Positions 51,814 through 61,476 are shown, numbered from the stretch's first letter. The stretch: 64,000 nt of DNA from Chloroflexi bacterium OLB13 (GCA_001567485.1 JZRA01000080.1:1-64000), one strand, 5' to 3'. Notes: generated from the sequence alone by a model not told the origin. Translations and numbers: made by a program.

Positions 51814-54381
51814 ATGCGAATACTGCGTTTTATTCTGCTCGGCTTGCTGCTCGTCGTCGTGGTGATCGCGGTCGGCGGGTTCATCCTCTTCAACGATCTT
51901 ACCCGCGGGCCACTGCCGCAGCATTCTGGTACGTTGAAGGTCGCTGGGTTGCAAGCGCCGGTTGAGATCATCCGTGACGACTACGGCGTGCCGCATATCT
52001 ACGCGGCGAACGCCCATGATCTGCTGTTCGCGCAAGGTTACACGCAGGCGCAGGATCGCTGGTGGCAGATGGAGTTCTCGCGGGCCATCGGCAGCGGGCG
52101 CATCCAAGAGCTGACCGGCCAGAACGACGACGTGATGGGCAACGACGTGTTCATCCGCACGGCGGGCTGGCGCGCGGCCGCCGAGCGTAACATCGCCGAA
52201 GCCTACGACGCGGAGACGCTGGCTTACCTGCAAGCCTTCGCGGATGGCGTGAACGCCTATATCGGCGGCAAGAACGGCGGTGATCTGGCGCTCGAGTACT
52301 CGCTCTTGGGCGTGAACGGCGTCACGATCCCCATTCAGCCGTGGACTCCGGTCGACAGCGAGGCGTGGATCAAGGCGATGCAGTGGAACCTCGGCACCGG
52401 TCTGCAAGACCAAGACCGCAGCTATGCGTACGAGGCCCTGAGCGACGAGGAGTTCGATGTCCTCGAACCGCAGTACCCGTTCGATCGCCACCCGACCATC
52501 GTCACTGAGGACGACCTGCCGATTTGGGAGAAGGTGCCTCTCGCGGCCGCGCCGGCTGATCGTGTGGTGGCGGCCAACCCTGCACGCCCCGTCGAAACGG
52601 CGTTCGCCGGCGGCATCAACGGTGAGGTTGCGTTCGGGTTCGGCATGGGCGCTGGATTGGGCAGCAACAACTGGGTTGTTCACGGCAGCAAGACCGCGAC
52701 CGGCATGCCGCTGCTCGCCAACGACCCGCACCTCGGCATTCAGATGCCGTCGATCTGGTATGAAATCGGGCTGCACTGTCAGCCGGTCAGCGAAGCGTGT
52801 CCGTTCGACATGCGTGGTTACTCGTTCCCCGCCGCACCGGGCATTGTGCTGGGCCACAACAACCGCATCGCGTGGGGCTTCACCAACATCGACCCGGACG
52901 TGATCGACCTCTACGAGATCAAGGTCAACCCCGACAATCCGCTCCAGTACGAGTTCGACGGGGAAATGCGCGACATGACCGTTCGCAACGAGGAGATCAA
53001 GTTCGGCGACGGCGGCTCGGTCACGATTCAAGTCCGTGAAACGCACCTCGGCCCGATCATTACCGATAACGTCGAAGTGACCCCTGAAGGCTCGTCGGGC
53101 TACGGCGAGGTCGCGCTCGCGATGCGTTGGACGGCGCTCGACCCGGCGGCGATCTACAGGGCACTGTTCGGGCTAAACAAGGCGCAGAACTTCGAGGACT
53201 TTCGCGCCGCGGCGGGTGAGTTTGTCGCGCCGGCGCAGAATATCGTGTACGCCGATGTCGACGGCAACATCGGCTATCAGACGCCCGGCTTGATCCCGAT
53301 ACGTCCGGCGGTGAATACGGGGCTGGTCATTCAGGACGGCTCGACCAGCGCGACCGAATGGCTAGGTTATGTGCCGGCTGATCTGCTGCCGCGCATCTAC
53401 AACCCGGAGCGCGGGTGGATTCACAGCGCCAACGAAGCGCTTGCGCCGCTGGAATACTACGATCAACTCAAGGCCCAACTTGCGCCAGAGTACGGCGACG
53501 ACATCAACGTCGTGTTCAACCGGTACTGGGACTTCGGCTTCCGGGGCGAACGGATCGTTGAGCTGCTTGAGGCCAGCGATCAGCACACCATCGAGTCGCT
53601 GCAAGCGATCCAGATGGACAACAAGATCCTCGTTGCCGAGGCGATGGCGCCGTACCTTGCCACACTTCAGTTCGATGACGCCGATCTCGCCGCTGCGCGC
53701 GATTGGATGCTCGAGTGGGACTTCCAAGCCAACCGTGACAGCGGGCCGGCCGCGCTGTTCAGCGCGCTGTGGCGGCGTATCCCGGCGGCCGTCTTCAACG
53801 ACTCCTACGGCGATCGCTGGTCTGTCGGCGGTGGCAGCGCCGGCCAGTACGCCCTGATCGGCCTGCTCGATCAGCCGGACAACGCGCTGTGGGACGACCT
53901 CTCGACCGACGGCGTCGAAGACCGTGACGCGCTGCTGGCCGCGCTGTTCGCCGATGCGCACGCCGAACTGGTCGAGACGTTGGGCGCGGATCGCTCGCAG
54001 TGGGAGTGGGGCAAGCTGCACGCGGCGGTGTTCGTCAGCAATCCGCTGGGCCAATCCGGAATCAGCTTGATCGAGGATATCGTCAACCGGTCAACGGCAA
54101 CCGGTGGATGGACGGGCGCGGTCGACGCGACCAACTGGTCGACGGGCAGCGACACCTACGACGTCGGCAGCCTGCCGTCGATGCGCACGATCTACGACCT
54201 CGGCGACCTTGACCGCAGCGTGAATCATCACACGACGGGGCAGAGCGGGCATCCCTACAGCGCCGATTACGACAACCAGATCCCATTGTGGGCAAGCGGG
54301 ACGTACAAGCCGATGGTGTTCACCCGTGCGGCGGTCGAGGCTGCGGCACGCGATACGCTCAGGCTGGAACCAGCCAACTAG
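51814..54381 (+). CDS. Penicillin-acylase-family (Ntn) hydrolase, secreted
   Basis: An 855-residue secreted Ntn hydrolase. An N-terminal membrane/signal helix (FILLGLLLVVVVIAVGG) precedes the alpha domain (to about 283). The catalytic Ser is S284 in GLGSNNWVV, where autocleavage would expose the N-terminal serine of the beta chain. The catalytic asparagine region and the conserved ANDPHLGIQMPSIWYEI are present. The family hydrolyses amide bonds of penicillins, acyl-homoserine lactones and N-acyl amino acids. GGAG sits before ATG 51814. A strong terminator closes the gene. Confidence 0.92.
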   Translation: MRILRFILLGLLLVVVVIAVGGFILFNDLTRGPLPQHSGTLKVAGLQAPVEIIRDDYGVPHIYAANAHDLLFAQGYTQAQDRWWQMEFSRAIGSGRIQELTGQNDDVMGNDVFIRTAGWRAAAERNIAEAYDAETLAYLQAFADGVNAYIGGKNGGDLALEYSLLGVNGVTIPIQPWTPVDSEAWIKAMQWNLGTGLQDQDRSYAYEALSDEEFDVLEPQYPFDRHPTIVTEDDLPIWEKVPLAAAPADRVVAANPARPVETAFAGGINGEVAFGFGMGAGLGSNNWVVHGSKTATGMPLLANDPHLGIQMPSIWYEIGLHCQPVSEACPFDMRGYSFPAAPGIVLGHNNRIAWGFTNIDPDVIDLYEIKVNPDNPLQYEFDGEMRDMTVRNEEIKFGDGGSVTIQVRETHLGPIITDNVEVTPEGSSGYGEVALAMRWTALDPAAIYRALFGLNKAQNFEDFRAAAGEFVAPAQNIVYADVDGNIGYQTPGLIPIRPAVNTGLVIQDGSTSATEWLGYVPADLLPRIYNPERGWIHSANEALAPLEYYDQLKAQLAPEYGDDINVVFNRYWDFGFRGERIVELLEASDQHTIESLQAIQMDNKILVAEAMAPYLATLQFDDADLAAARDWMLEWDFQANRDSGPAALFSALWRRIPAAVFNDSYGDRWSVGGGSAGQYALIGLLDQPDNALWDDLSTDGVEDRDALLAALFADAHAELVETLGADRSQWEWGKLHAAVFVSNPLGQSGISLIEDIVNRSTATGGWTGAVDATNWSTGSDTYDVGSLPSMRTIYDLGDLDRSVNHHTTGQSGHPYSADYDNQIPLWASGTYKPMVFTRAAVEAAARDTLRLEPAN

Positions 54382-54395
54382 CAGGTGAGAATCGC

Positions 54396-54430
54396 AACCG
54401 GCGCACTCGATCCAGTGCGCCGGTTTTCTT
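54396..54430 (+). terminator. Rho-independent terminator of the acylase gene
   Basis: Twelve-base stem AACCGGCGCACT / AGTGCGCCGGTT (54396-54407 and 54414-54425) with a six-base loop, then TTCTT. It lies 15 bases after the stop. Confidence 0.93.
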
Positions 54431-54450
54431 GGTGGACTCGCGGGGCTTGC

Positions 54451-54660
54451 CTAGAGGACGATACGGCCCGTGGCGATCAGGAGCAGCAGGCCGAGCACCG
54501 TCACCAGCATGAAGAACAGGATCGAAATGATCATGCGCTCGAACGCAGACATCCCGAGGAAGCCTTTGGACTTGCGCCGGCGTTTCTTACCTGCGCGTTC
54601 CGCGTCATCGAGCATCTCGTCAAGGTCGCTTGCCGCACTGCGGCGAAGATCGTCAACCAT
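54451..54660 (-). CDS. Small single-helix membrane protein (69 aa)
   Basis: A basic N-terminal region (VDDLRRSAASDLDEMLDD, then KKRRRKSKGF) is followed by one membrane helix (FERMIISILFFMLVTVLGLL). It looks like a short anchored cytoplasmic peptide. No family recognised. ATG 54660 is chosen; the upstream ATG at 54705 lacks support. It converges on the acylase terminator. Confidence 0.5.
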   Translation of the reverse strand: MVDDLRRSAASDLDEMLDDAERAGKKRRRKSKGFLGMSAFERMIISILFFMLVTVLGLLLLIATGRIVL

Positions 54661-54813
54661 GTGCGCATTCCTCCAGCACGGATTTGCTGCAAATGTAACA
54701 CACACTGCGCTGTTGTGACGAACACCCCGCTAGTATCCGCCGCGTAATCCTCGTACAATGTCCTGCAAGAGGGTATGACCCTGAATCGTTCGGACAGGTG
54801 AAGGCAAACCCCC

Positions 54814-56688
54814 ATGCCCAAGCTCCCGTTCCTTGAACGGCTGGACAGCGGTATTCCGGTGGTGGCGGACGGCGCGATGGCGACCCAGCTGCACCGCAGC
54901 GGCCTGCCGATGGCGACCTGTTTTGAAGCCGTCAACCTCGCTGATCCAGATAAGATCTACGCGGTGCATTCCGCATATCTCGCGGCCGGCGCCGAACTAC
55001 TGGAGACCAACACGTTCGGGGCGAATCGGCAAAAGCTCAGCGAGCACGGCTTGTCCGACAAGCTCGCCGAGATCAACGGCGCGGCCGTCGAAATTGCGCG
55101 CCGCGCGATTGCTGACAGCGGGCGTGATGCGTATATCGCCGGCTCGATGGGGCCGCTCGGACAGAAAATCCGCCCCTACGGGCCGATCTCTCGCGAGGAT
55201 GCGCGGGGTATGTTCTTCGAGCAGGCGGCGGCCTTGATTGCCGCTGGAGTCGACGTGATCCTGCTGGAAACGTTCGCCGATCATCACGAACTGCTGGAGG
55301 CGCTGGCGGCAGTTCGGCTTGTTTCGCCGGATGTGCCGGTCGTCACGCACGCCACCTTTGCCAGTGACGACCGCACGCTGACCGGTTTCACGCCGGCCAA
55401 AGTCGCGGCCGACCTCGTGCGCGCCGGCGCGGATGTCATCGGCGTGAACTGCGCCGGCGGCCCCGCTCAGATTTCGCACATCCTCGAAACGATGCACACC
55501 TGTGTGCCGCGCGCACGCCTCTCCGCGATGCCGAACGCCGGCTTTCCAGAGTCGGTCAACGGCCGCGTGATGTATCCCGCCTCGGCGGAGTACTTCGGTG
55601 ATTATGCGCTGACGTTCCAAGCCCTCGGCGCGCGGATCGTGGGCGGATGCTGCGGCAGCACACCCGATCACATCGCGGCGATGCGCCGCGCGATTGACGC
55701 AGCTGCGGGCGGAGAACGGTCTCTACCGATTATCCACGTCGAGGAGGCCGCCGTCAGCGAAGATCAGATCGCGCCGGCCGCGCCGACCGACTTCGCCGAA
55801 CGGCTCGCAAGCGGCCAATTCACCGTCACGGTCGAGATGGCGCCGCCGCGCAGCTTCAGCGTCGAGCGTCTGATTCGCAGCGCGCACCTGCTGCGGGATG
55901 CTGGCGCGCATATCCTCGATGTCGCGGATACGCCGGCGGCGCGTATGCGCATGAGTCCGTACGCGGTGGCGCACGTCATCCAGTCGCAGGTCGGCGTGGA
56001 AACCGTGCTGCACTTCCCGACCCGCGGACGGAACCTGCTGCGTATTCAAGGCGATCTATTGGCCGCGCACGCGCTCGGATTGCGCAACGTTTTCGTGACG
56101 ATGGGCGACCCGACCCGCATCGGCGATTATCCTGACGCCAACGACAGTTACGATATCGTGCCGTCCAAGCTGATCGGCCTGATCAAGCACAGCATGAACC
56201 GCGGCGTCGATCAGGCCGGCAACAGCATCGGTGCGCCGGCCTCATTCACCGTCGGGTGCGCGCTTAACATGGGCGCGGACAACCTCGATCACGAGATCAA
56301 GATTCTCGGCGCGAAGCTGGCGGCAGGGGCGGATTTCGCGCTCGGTCAGCCGGTTTACGAGCCGTGGCGTATCGAACGGTTCCTCACCCGCTATGAGCAG
56401 GTGACCGGCCGTGTCTTCGACCTGCCGGTGCTGCTCGGTGTGCTTCCGCTGTTCAGCTTGCGGCACGCGCAGTTCTTACACAACGAGATTCCGGGGATCG
56501 TTATCCCGGAGACGATCCTGAGCCGCATGGAACAGGCCGGCGACGACGCGCCATACGAAGGTGTGCGTGTCGCGCAGGAGCTGCTGCAAGCGACGGCGAG
56601 CTATGTCCGTGGGGCGTATATCATCCCCGCGTTCGGCCGCTATGACCTCGCCGCCGAAGTGGTCGCCGCGACGCCGGTGCGCGCATGA
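54814..56688 (+). CDS. Bifunctional homocysteine S-methyltransferase / 5,10-methylenetetrahydrofolate reductase
   Basis: A 624-residue fusion. Residues 1-290 are a betaine/homocysteine methyltransferase-type domain with the zinc cysteines C213 (GVNCAGGP) and C279-C280 (VGGCCGSTP). Residues 310-620 are an MTHFR domain (FTVTVEMAPPRSF, NVFVTMGDPTRIGDY, NMGADNLDHEI). Together they would make methyl-THF and pass the methyl to homocysteine, giving methionine. AAGG lies before ATG 54814, and TACAAT at 54754 may be the -10 box. The stop overlaps xseA (ATGA). Confidence 0.93.
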   Translation: MPKLPFLERLDSGIPVVADGAMATQLHRSGLPMATCFEAVNLADPDKIYAVHSAYLAAGAELLETNTFGANRQKLSEHGLSDKLAEINGAAVEIARRAIADSGRDAYIAGSMGPLGQKIRPYGPISREDARGMFFEQAAALIAAGVDVILLETFADHHELLEALAAVRLVSPDVPVVTHATFASDDRTLTGFTPAKVAADLVRAGADVIGVNCAGGPAQISHILETMHTCVPRARLSAMPNAGFPESVNGRVMYPASAEYFGDYALTFQALGARIVGGCCGSTPDHIAAMRRAIDAAAGGERSLPIIHVEEAAVSEDQIAPAAPTDFAERLASGQFTVTVEMAPPRSFSVERLIRSAHLLRDAGAHILDVADTPAARMRMSPYAVAHVIQSQVGVETVLHFPTRGRNLLRIQGDLLAAHALGLRNVFVTMGDPTRIGDYPDANDSYDIVPSKLIGLIKHSMNRGVDQAGNSIGAPASFTVGCALNMGADNLDHEIKILGAKLAAGADFALGQPVYEPWRIERFLTRYEQVTGRVFDLPVLLGVLPLFSLRHAQFLHNEIPGIVIPETILSRMEQAGDDAPYEGVRVAQELLQATASYVRGAYIIPAFGRYDLAAEVVAATPVRA

Positions 56689-57926
56689 CGGACGACCGCG
56701 CTTACAGCGTCACCGAACTCGCTCGCCAGATTCAGGGCGTCGTCGAGGGCAGTCTGCTGCTGCAAGGTGTGCGCGTCATCGGAGAGTTCAGCAACGTGCG
56801 TCCGGCGGCGTCCGGCCACTGGTATTTCGCGCTCAAAGACGCCGACGCCCAAATCCGCTGCGTGATGTGGAAGGGAACCGCCGCCGCGCAGCGCATCCTG
56901 CCCAAAGAAGGCGACTCGGCGGTCGTTACCGGCGACGTCACGTTCTACGTAACGCGCGGCGAGCTTCAAATCACTGTCACGAGCTTGCAGCCGGTCGGGA
57001 TCGGCGACCTGTACGCGCAGCTTGAGGCGCTTCGCGCAAAGCTGGCGGCGGAAGGGTTGTTCGACCTCGGGCGCAAACAGCCGCTGCCGCCACTGCCGGC
57101 GCACATCGGCGTTGTGACGTCCGAGAACGCGGCTGCGTTTCAGGATGTGCTCAACGTCCTGCGCCGGCGCGCTCCGCTGGCTGAAGTCATCCTGTCGCAC
57201 ACGCTCGTGCAGGGCGCCGAAGCCCCGCCGCAGATCGCGCGCGCGATTCAAGCCCTCGACCGCTCCGGCCGGGTTGATGTCATCTTGATCGTACGCGGTG
57301 GCGGCAGCATCGAGGACTTGTGGGCGTTCAACGATGAGCGCGTCGTGCGTGCGGCGGCGGACTGTTTCACCGCGACGGTCGCCGGCGTCGGCCATGAGAC
57401 CGATACGACGCTGGTCGACTTCGCGGCCGACGTGCGCGCGCCGACACCGTCCGCGGCCGCTGAGATCGTGTCGCAGGGCTGGGCGCAGATTCCGCAGGTC
57501 ATCGCCGGGATCGAGGCTGCGCTTTCTGAGTGGATCGACGGGCGGCTGAGCGAAACGGATACGGCCTTCAACGCGGCATCGACGCGGCTTGCCCTCGCGG
57601 CGCCCTCGCGCAAGATCGCTGCGCTGCGCCAATCGACAGATTATCTGCTGGACGGGTTGGTGACGCGGCTCGCGTCCTCGCACCAGCTCCGGCGTGAACG
57701 GCTGAACGGCGTGACTGCGCGGCTTGAGGCGGCGAATCCGTTGGCGCTGTTGGCGCGGGGGTATGCAGTTGTGACCCGGCCGGATGGCGCGGCCGTGCGA
57801 CGGGTTCAGGACGTCAGCGCGGGTGACCGGCTTTCGGTGCGGGTGCAGGACGGCAGCTTCCCGGTTCGGGTGGAACGGAATGATGGGGACAACGACGATG
57901 GACAATATCGACTCGCTGGGTTTTGA
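56685..57926 (+). CDS. xseA: Exodeoxyribonuclease VII large subunit
   Basis: A 413-residue subunit. The N-terminal OB fold (about 1-100) shows GEFSNVRPAASGHWYFALKD and CVMWKGTAA. The catalytic middle has GVVTSENAAAFQDVLNVLR and RGGGSIEDLWAFNDERV, and AGVGHETDTTLVDFAADVRA follows. With XseB it degrades single-stranded DNA. It starts by ATGA overlap with the HcyMT-MTHFR gene and overlaps xseB by 29 bases, so all three are coupled. Confidence 0.96.
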   Translation: MTDDRAYSVTELARQIQGVVEGSLLLQGVRVIGEFSNVRPAASGHWYFALKDADAQIRCVMWKGTAAAQRILPKEGDSAVVTGDVTFYVTRGELQITVTSLQPVGIGDLYAQLEALRAKLAAEGLFDLGRKQPLPPLPAHIGVVTSENAAAFQDVLNVLRRRAPLAEVILSHTLVQGAEAPPQIARAIQALDRSGRVDVILIVRGGGSIEDLWAFNDERVVRAAADCFTATVAGVGHETDTTLVDFAADVRAPTPSAAAEIVSQGWAQIPQVIAGIEAALSEWIDGRLSETDTAFNAASTRLALAAPSRKIAALRQSTDYLLDGLVTRLASSHQLRRERLNGVTARLEAANPLALLARGYAVVTRPDGAAVRRVQDVSAGDRLSVRVQDGSFPVRVERNDGDNDDGQYRLAGF

Positions 57927-58092
57927 GCAGGCGTTCGCGCAGCTTCAAGACGTGCTGAAGCGGATCGAATCGGCTGACCTGCCGCTGGAGGAGTCGGTCG
58001 CGCAGTATGAATTGGGCCGCAAGCTGGCGGCACGCTGTCAGGCATTGTTGGATGACGCCGAACTGCGTGTGCGTAAGTTGGAGGAGGAGTGA
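57898..58092 (+). CDS. xseB: Exodeoxyribonuclease VII small subunit
   Basis: A 64-residue helical protein (FEQAFAQLQDVLKRIESADL, then PLEESVAQYELGRKLAARC) that coils around XseA. The ATG at 57898 overlaps the end of xseA by 29 bases. The length is typical. Confidence 0.93.
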   Translation: MDNIDSLGFEQAFAQLQDVLKRIESADLPLEESVAQYELGRKLAARCQALLDDAELRVRKLEEE

Positions 58093-58103
58093 TCAGGACA
58101 CAG

Positions 58104-58188
58104 GAGTTAGTGGTCAGAAGTTAGGGGTCAGGGGTCAGGAGTTAGGGGTCAGGGGTCAGGAGTCAGAGGATCGGGAGTTAGGGTTCAG
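58104..58188. repeat. Tandem heptamer repeat tract (RRGTYAG units)
   Basis: About eleven units of the form GGGTCAG, GAGTTAG, GAGTCAG and variants run in series directly after xseB. A 21-base block of three units occurs twice without a mismatch (58120-58140 and 58141-58161). The tract then degrades. The style recalls the heptanucleotide short tandem repeats of cyanobacterial intergenic DNA. Confidence 0.85.
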
Positions 58189-58397
58189 CGTGAAGGCGTC
58201 GTAACTTATCCGGTGGGCAGGCGAGTGATGGCGTGATGTGTGGCGAGTCAAGAACGGGATGACGCAGACGACGGCCAAAGCGCATCACTGTTGAGTCCAA
58301 CATGCACCAACTGAATCCGGTGAACTGGCAACTGGAACCTATCTACGGCACAATCTCCGCCGTTTGAAATCTGTTGAACGAGGAGACCTGCCTCATC
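58189..58397. other. Intergenic region between the repeat tract and the M14 gene
   Basis: About 210 bases with no supported gene. It includes GAGTGATG/GTGGCGAGT-type degenerate sequence at 58221-58250, also seen at 13745-13766 and, inverted, at 5625-5650. Nothing else is clear. Confidence 0.35.
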
Positions 58398-60035
58398 ATG
58401 CCGCCTGTATCCTTTGACCGCTATTACAGCTATATCGAATTGTCCAAGCTGCTCAGCGACTTCGCGGCCGAACACCCCGCGCTGGTGTCGGTCGAGTCGA
58501 TGGGCAAAAGCTACGAAGGCCGCGACATCTGGGTTGTGATCGTGACCAACACCGGCACCGGCCCGCACCACGAGAAACCCGCGCTCTGGATCGACGCCAA
58601 CATCCACGCGACCGAACTCTCTCCGTCGACCGCCGCGCTCTACTACCTCAATCTGGTTACCAGTCAGTTCGGCAAAGATGACGAGATCACCCGCCTGCTG
58701 GACACGCGCACGCTGTACATCTGTCCCCGGCTTAACCCGGACGGCGCGGAGTGGGCGATGGAATCTCCGCCGCGAATCCGCCGCAGCAGCACGCGCCCCT
58801 ACCCGTTTGACGAGGAGCCGATTCCCGGCTTCGAGGAATACGACATTGACGGCGACGGCCGCGTATTGAGCATGCGCATTGTCGATCCGGACGGCCCGTG
58901 GAAGGCGCACCCGGATGAGCCGCGCCTGCTGGTGAAGCGTGGGCCGCTGGACGTCGGCGGAACGTATTACCGCGTGATGGCTGAGGGCCGGTTCAACGCG
59001 CCGTACGATGGCGTGACGATCACGCCTGAGGGAGTCAAAGAGCGCCTCGACCTGAACCGCAACTATCCGGCGAACTGGCGGCAGGAATATCAGCAGTCCG
59101 GCGCGGGCGACTACCCGACCAGCGAGCCGGAAATCCGTGCGCAGGTGCAGTTCATCGTCGATCACCCGAACATCACCGGCGCGATCACGTTCCATACGTT
59201 CAGCGGGGTGCTGCTGCGTCCGTACGGCGTCCATCCCGACGACGAGTTCCCGCCCGAAGACCTGCGCGTATTCAAGGAGATCGGCAAGGTCGGCACCGAG
59301 ATCACCGGCTACCCGAACGTATCGGTGTTCCACGACTTCAAATACAACCCGAAGGAAGTCATCACCGGGGTGTTTGATGACTGGATGTACGACCATCTCG
59401 GCGTGTACGCGTGGACGGTCGAGATCTGGTCGCCTCAACGGCAGGCGGGAATCGAGGAGTACAAGTTCATCGAGTGGTACGCCGACCATCCCTTCGAGGA
59501 CGATCTCAAGATGCTCAAATGGAGCGACGAGCAGTTGGGTGGTAAGGGCTACGTCGACTGGTACGAGTTCGACCATCCGACGCTGGGCACGGTCGAACTG
59601 GGCGGATGGGATCGGATGTACGCGTTCCGCAATCCGCCGCCGCAGTTCCTTGAGAAGGAGGTCGCGCTGTTCCCCAAGTGGTTGACGTATCACGCGCTGA
59701 TCTCGCCGAAGCTGGAGCAGCACAGCGTCCACGTCGAGCCGCTGGGCGGCGACGTGTTTTTCGTGCGAATCGGCGTCAAGAACACCGGCTATCTGCCGAC
59801 GTACGTCTCCAAGAAGGCGCTTCAGGTCAAGGCGGTGCGGGGTGTGATCGCCGAGATCGCGCTGCCCGACGGCGCTGAGCTGCGCAGCGGCCAGCTTCGC
59901 GCGGATATCGGCCAGCTTGAAGGCCGCGCATACTTCCCGTCCGCGCTGACGTCGTGGGGCAGCCCCGCACCGACGCCTGATCGCGCCAAGGTCGAGTACG
60001 TGATCTACGCGCGAAGGGGGGAACGGCGCATGTGA
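58398..60035 (+). CDS. M14 family zinc carboxypeptidase
   Basis: A 545-residue metallocarboxypeptidase. The zinc ligands are H70 and E73 (NIHATELS) and H266 (TFHTFSG); the general base is E342 (TVEIWSPQ). Substrate-contacting arginine and asparagine lie in DLNRNYP. It probably trims C-terminal residues from peptides. No signal peptide, so it may be cytosolic. AGGAG precedes ATG 58398 by about twelve bases. The C-terminal 100 residues (from about 450) form a separate beta-rich domain. It shares the frame of the next gene after a stop. Confidence 0.9.
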   Translation: MPPVSFDRYYSYIELSKLLSDFAAEHPALVSVESMGKSYEGRDIWVVIVTNTGTGPHHEKPALWIDANIHATELSPSTAALYYLNLVTSQFGKDDEITRLLDTRTLYICPRLNPDGAEWAMESPPRIRRSSTRPYPFDEEPIPGFEEYDIDGDGRVLSMRIVDPDGPWKAHPDEPRLLVKRGPLDVGGTYYRVMAEGRFNAPYDGVTITPEGVKERLDLNRNYPANWRQEYQQSGAGDYPTSEPEIRAQVQFIVDHPNITGAITFHTFSGVLLRPYGVHPDDEFPPEDLRVFKEIGKVGTEITGYPNVSVFHDFKYNPKEVITGVFDDWMYDHLGVYAWTVEIWSPQRQAGIEEYKFIEWYADHPFEDDLKMLKWSDEQLGGKGYVDWYEFDHPTLGTVELGGWDRMYAFRNPPPQFLEKEVALFPKWLTYHALISPKLEQHSVHVEPLGGDVFFVRIGVKNTGYLPTYVSKKALQVKAVRGVIAEIALPDGAELRSGQLRADIGQLEGRAYFPSALTSWGSPAPTPDRAKVEYVIYARRGERRM

Positions 60036-60080
60036 CACTGCGTCACGACCGGGCCGGAACGGTGCGCGTCGAGGTTTCGC

Positions 60081-61271
60081 TTGACCGCTAACACGAGCCG
60101 CCGGCCACCGTCATACCCCGGCGCGATCCTGACCGACCTGAGCAACGCGTTCGCGTCGAACACGATGCAGGAGCGTATTCCAGCGATCCTGCAGCAGGTG
60201 GTCGAGGTCAATCCGGGGATGACGGCCCGGCAGCGGTCTGCCATTGAGCAGCTTCGCGACGATGTCGCCGCAGGACAACCGGCGCCGGCGCTTGCTCCCG
60301 GCCCGCCGGATGTCGACGGTTGGCGGATGGCGCTCAGCGATCAGCCGGGGCGCACATGGCATGACGTCGAATGGTTCTTTGCCGAGACCTATCTATACCG
60401 TGTGCTGATGGACGCTGTCGACTATTTCGTGACGCGTCACGATCCATTCGGCCCGATCAAGGCGGAGGAGTACGCCAGCGAGGGACATCGAACCCTGCTC
60501 GATCAGGCGCTTTCGGTGGCGGGCAGCCGTGAGGAAGTGTTGAACACGCTGTTGGGTATGGCGCTGTGGGGCAACCGCGTCGACCTCAGCTATGCCGAGA
60601 GCCGTGCGCACGGCGGCTCGATTAACTCGGACGATCTGCTGGTCGATGACCGGTCGGCGGCTATTGCGGCATTGACGGGCACGGCGCACACGGTGCATGT
60701 CGTCGCGGACAACGCCGGCAGTGAGCTGTCCGCCGATCTGGTGCTGATCGACCGGCTTCTGCGCGACAAATGGGCGGAGCAGGTCGTGCTGCACGTCAAG
60801 GCGCACCCGACGTTTGTCAGCGATGCAATCACCGATGACGTGATCCAATTCTTGCGGCGCGCTGTGGAAGGGGTTTACGGCATCCTCGCGACCGAGCTGG
60901 GGGCGCGTCTGATCGGCGCGGTGGGGGCGGGGACGCTGCGATTGTCGTCGCGTTTCTATTGGAACAGCGCGGCGATGTGGTGGGACATGCCGGACGAACT
61001 GCACACCTTCATGGCCGGGTCACCGCTGACGATTGTCAAGGGCGACGCCAACTATCGGCGCGTCGTCGGCGATGCGCGCTGGCCCTACGTCACGCCGTTT
61101 CACGAGGTCGTGGCCGGCGCAGGGATTCCCGTGCTGTGTCTGCGCACCTTGAAGAGCGATCCGATCGTCGGGCTTCAACCGGGGCAGGCGGAGCGCCTTG
61201 AAGCGATCGAACCCCGGTGGCGGTGGAGTGGTAAGCGCGGCGTCATTCAGGGCTGGATTCCCAAGCTCTAA
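60081..61271 (+). CDS. DUF89 / ARMT1-type damage-control phosphatase
   Basis: A 396-residue protein of the DUF89 family. Motifs: ALWGNRVDLS (metal region), HVVADNAGSELSADLVLID, VKAHPTFVSDAITDDV, and KGDANYRRVVGDARW. The family dephosphorylates damaged metabolites such as phosphosugars, with metal at D and N residues. The start is TTG 60081 with GAGG six bases upstream. It follows the M14 gene by 45 bases and may share its transcript. Confidence 0.83.
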   Translation: MTANTSRRPPSYPGAILTDLSNAFASNTMQERIPAILQQVVEVNPGMTARQRSAIEQLRDDVAAGQPAPALAPGPPDVDGWRMALSDQPGRTWHDVEWFFAETYLYRVLMDAVDYFVTRHDPFGPIKAEEYASEGHRTLLDQALSVAGSREEVLNTLLGMALWGNRVDLSYAESRAHGGSINSDDLLVDDRSAAIAALTGTAHTVHVVADNAGSELSADLVLIDRLLRDKWAEQVVLHVKAHPTFVSDAITDDVIQFLRRAVEGVYGILATELGARLIGAVGAGTLRLSSRFYWNSAAMWWDMPDELHTFMAGSPLTIVKGDANYRRVVGDARWPYVTPFHEVVAGAGIPVLCLRTLKSDPIVGLQPGQAERLEAIEPRWRWSGKRGVIQGWIPKL

Positions 61272-61375
61272 GCCGCGTTCGGCATCCCGCCGTAAGCCGC
61301 TTGATGAGAAGGTTGGTAGAAGCGGACAATCACGATAAAATCGCAGAAATGCAGCGATCTTTGCATGGTGTTCGC

Positions 61376-61404
61376 TTGTTGTTTGCGGTCGGGTTGTGTA
61401 AAAT
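61376..61404 (+). promoter_or_regulatory. Sigma-70-like promoter of the cytochrome oxidase operon
   Basis: TTGTTG at 61376-61381, a 17-base spacer and TAAAAT at 61399-61404. This is the clearest two-box promoter in the window. It lies about 72 bases before the coxB start. Confidence 0.7.
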
Positions 61405-61476
61405 TGCGCAAATTAGGCACACCCTCAGAACGATCAGATTACAGCGGACTGTAACGAGGCGAGGCGGTAACGCATT

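Noticed and set aside
58104-58188. CRISPR array
   Set aside because: Units are seven bases with no spacers; a tandem repeat, not direct repeats with unique spacers.
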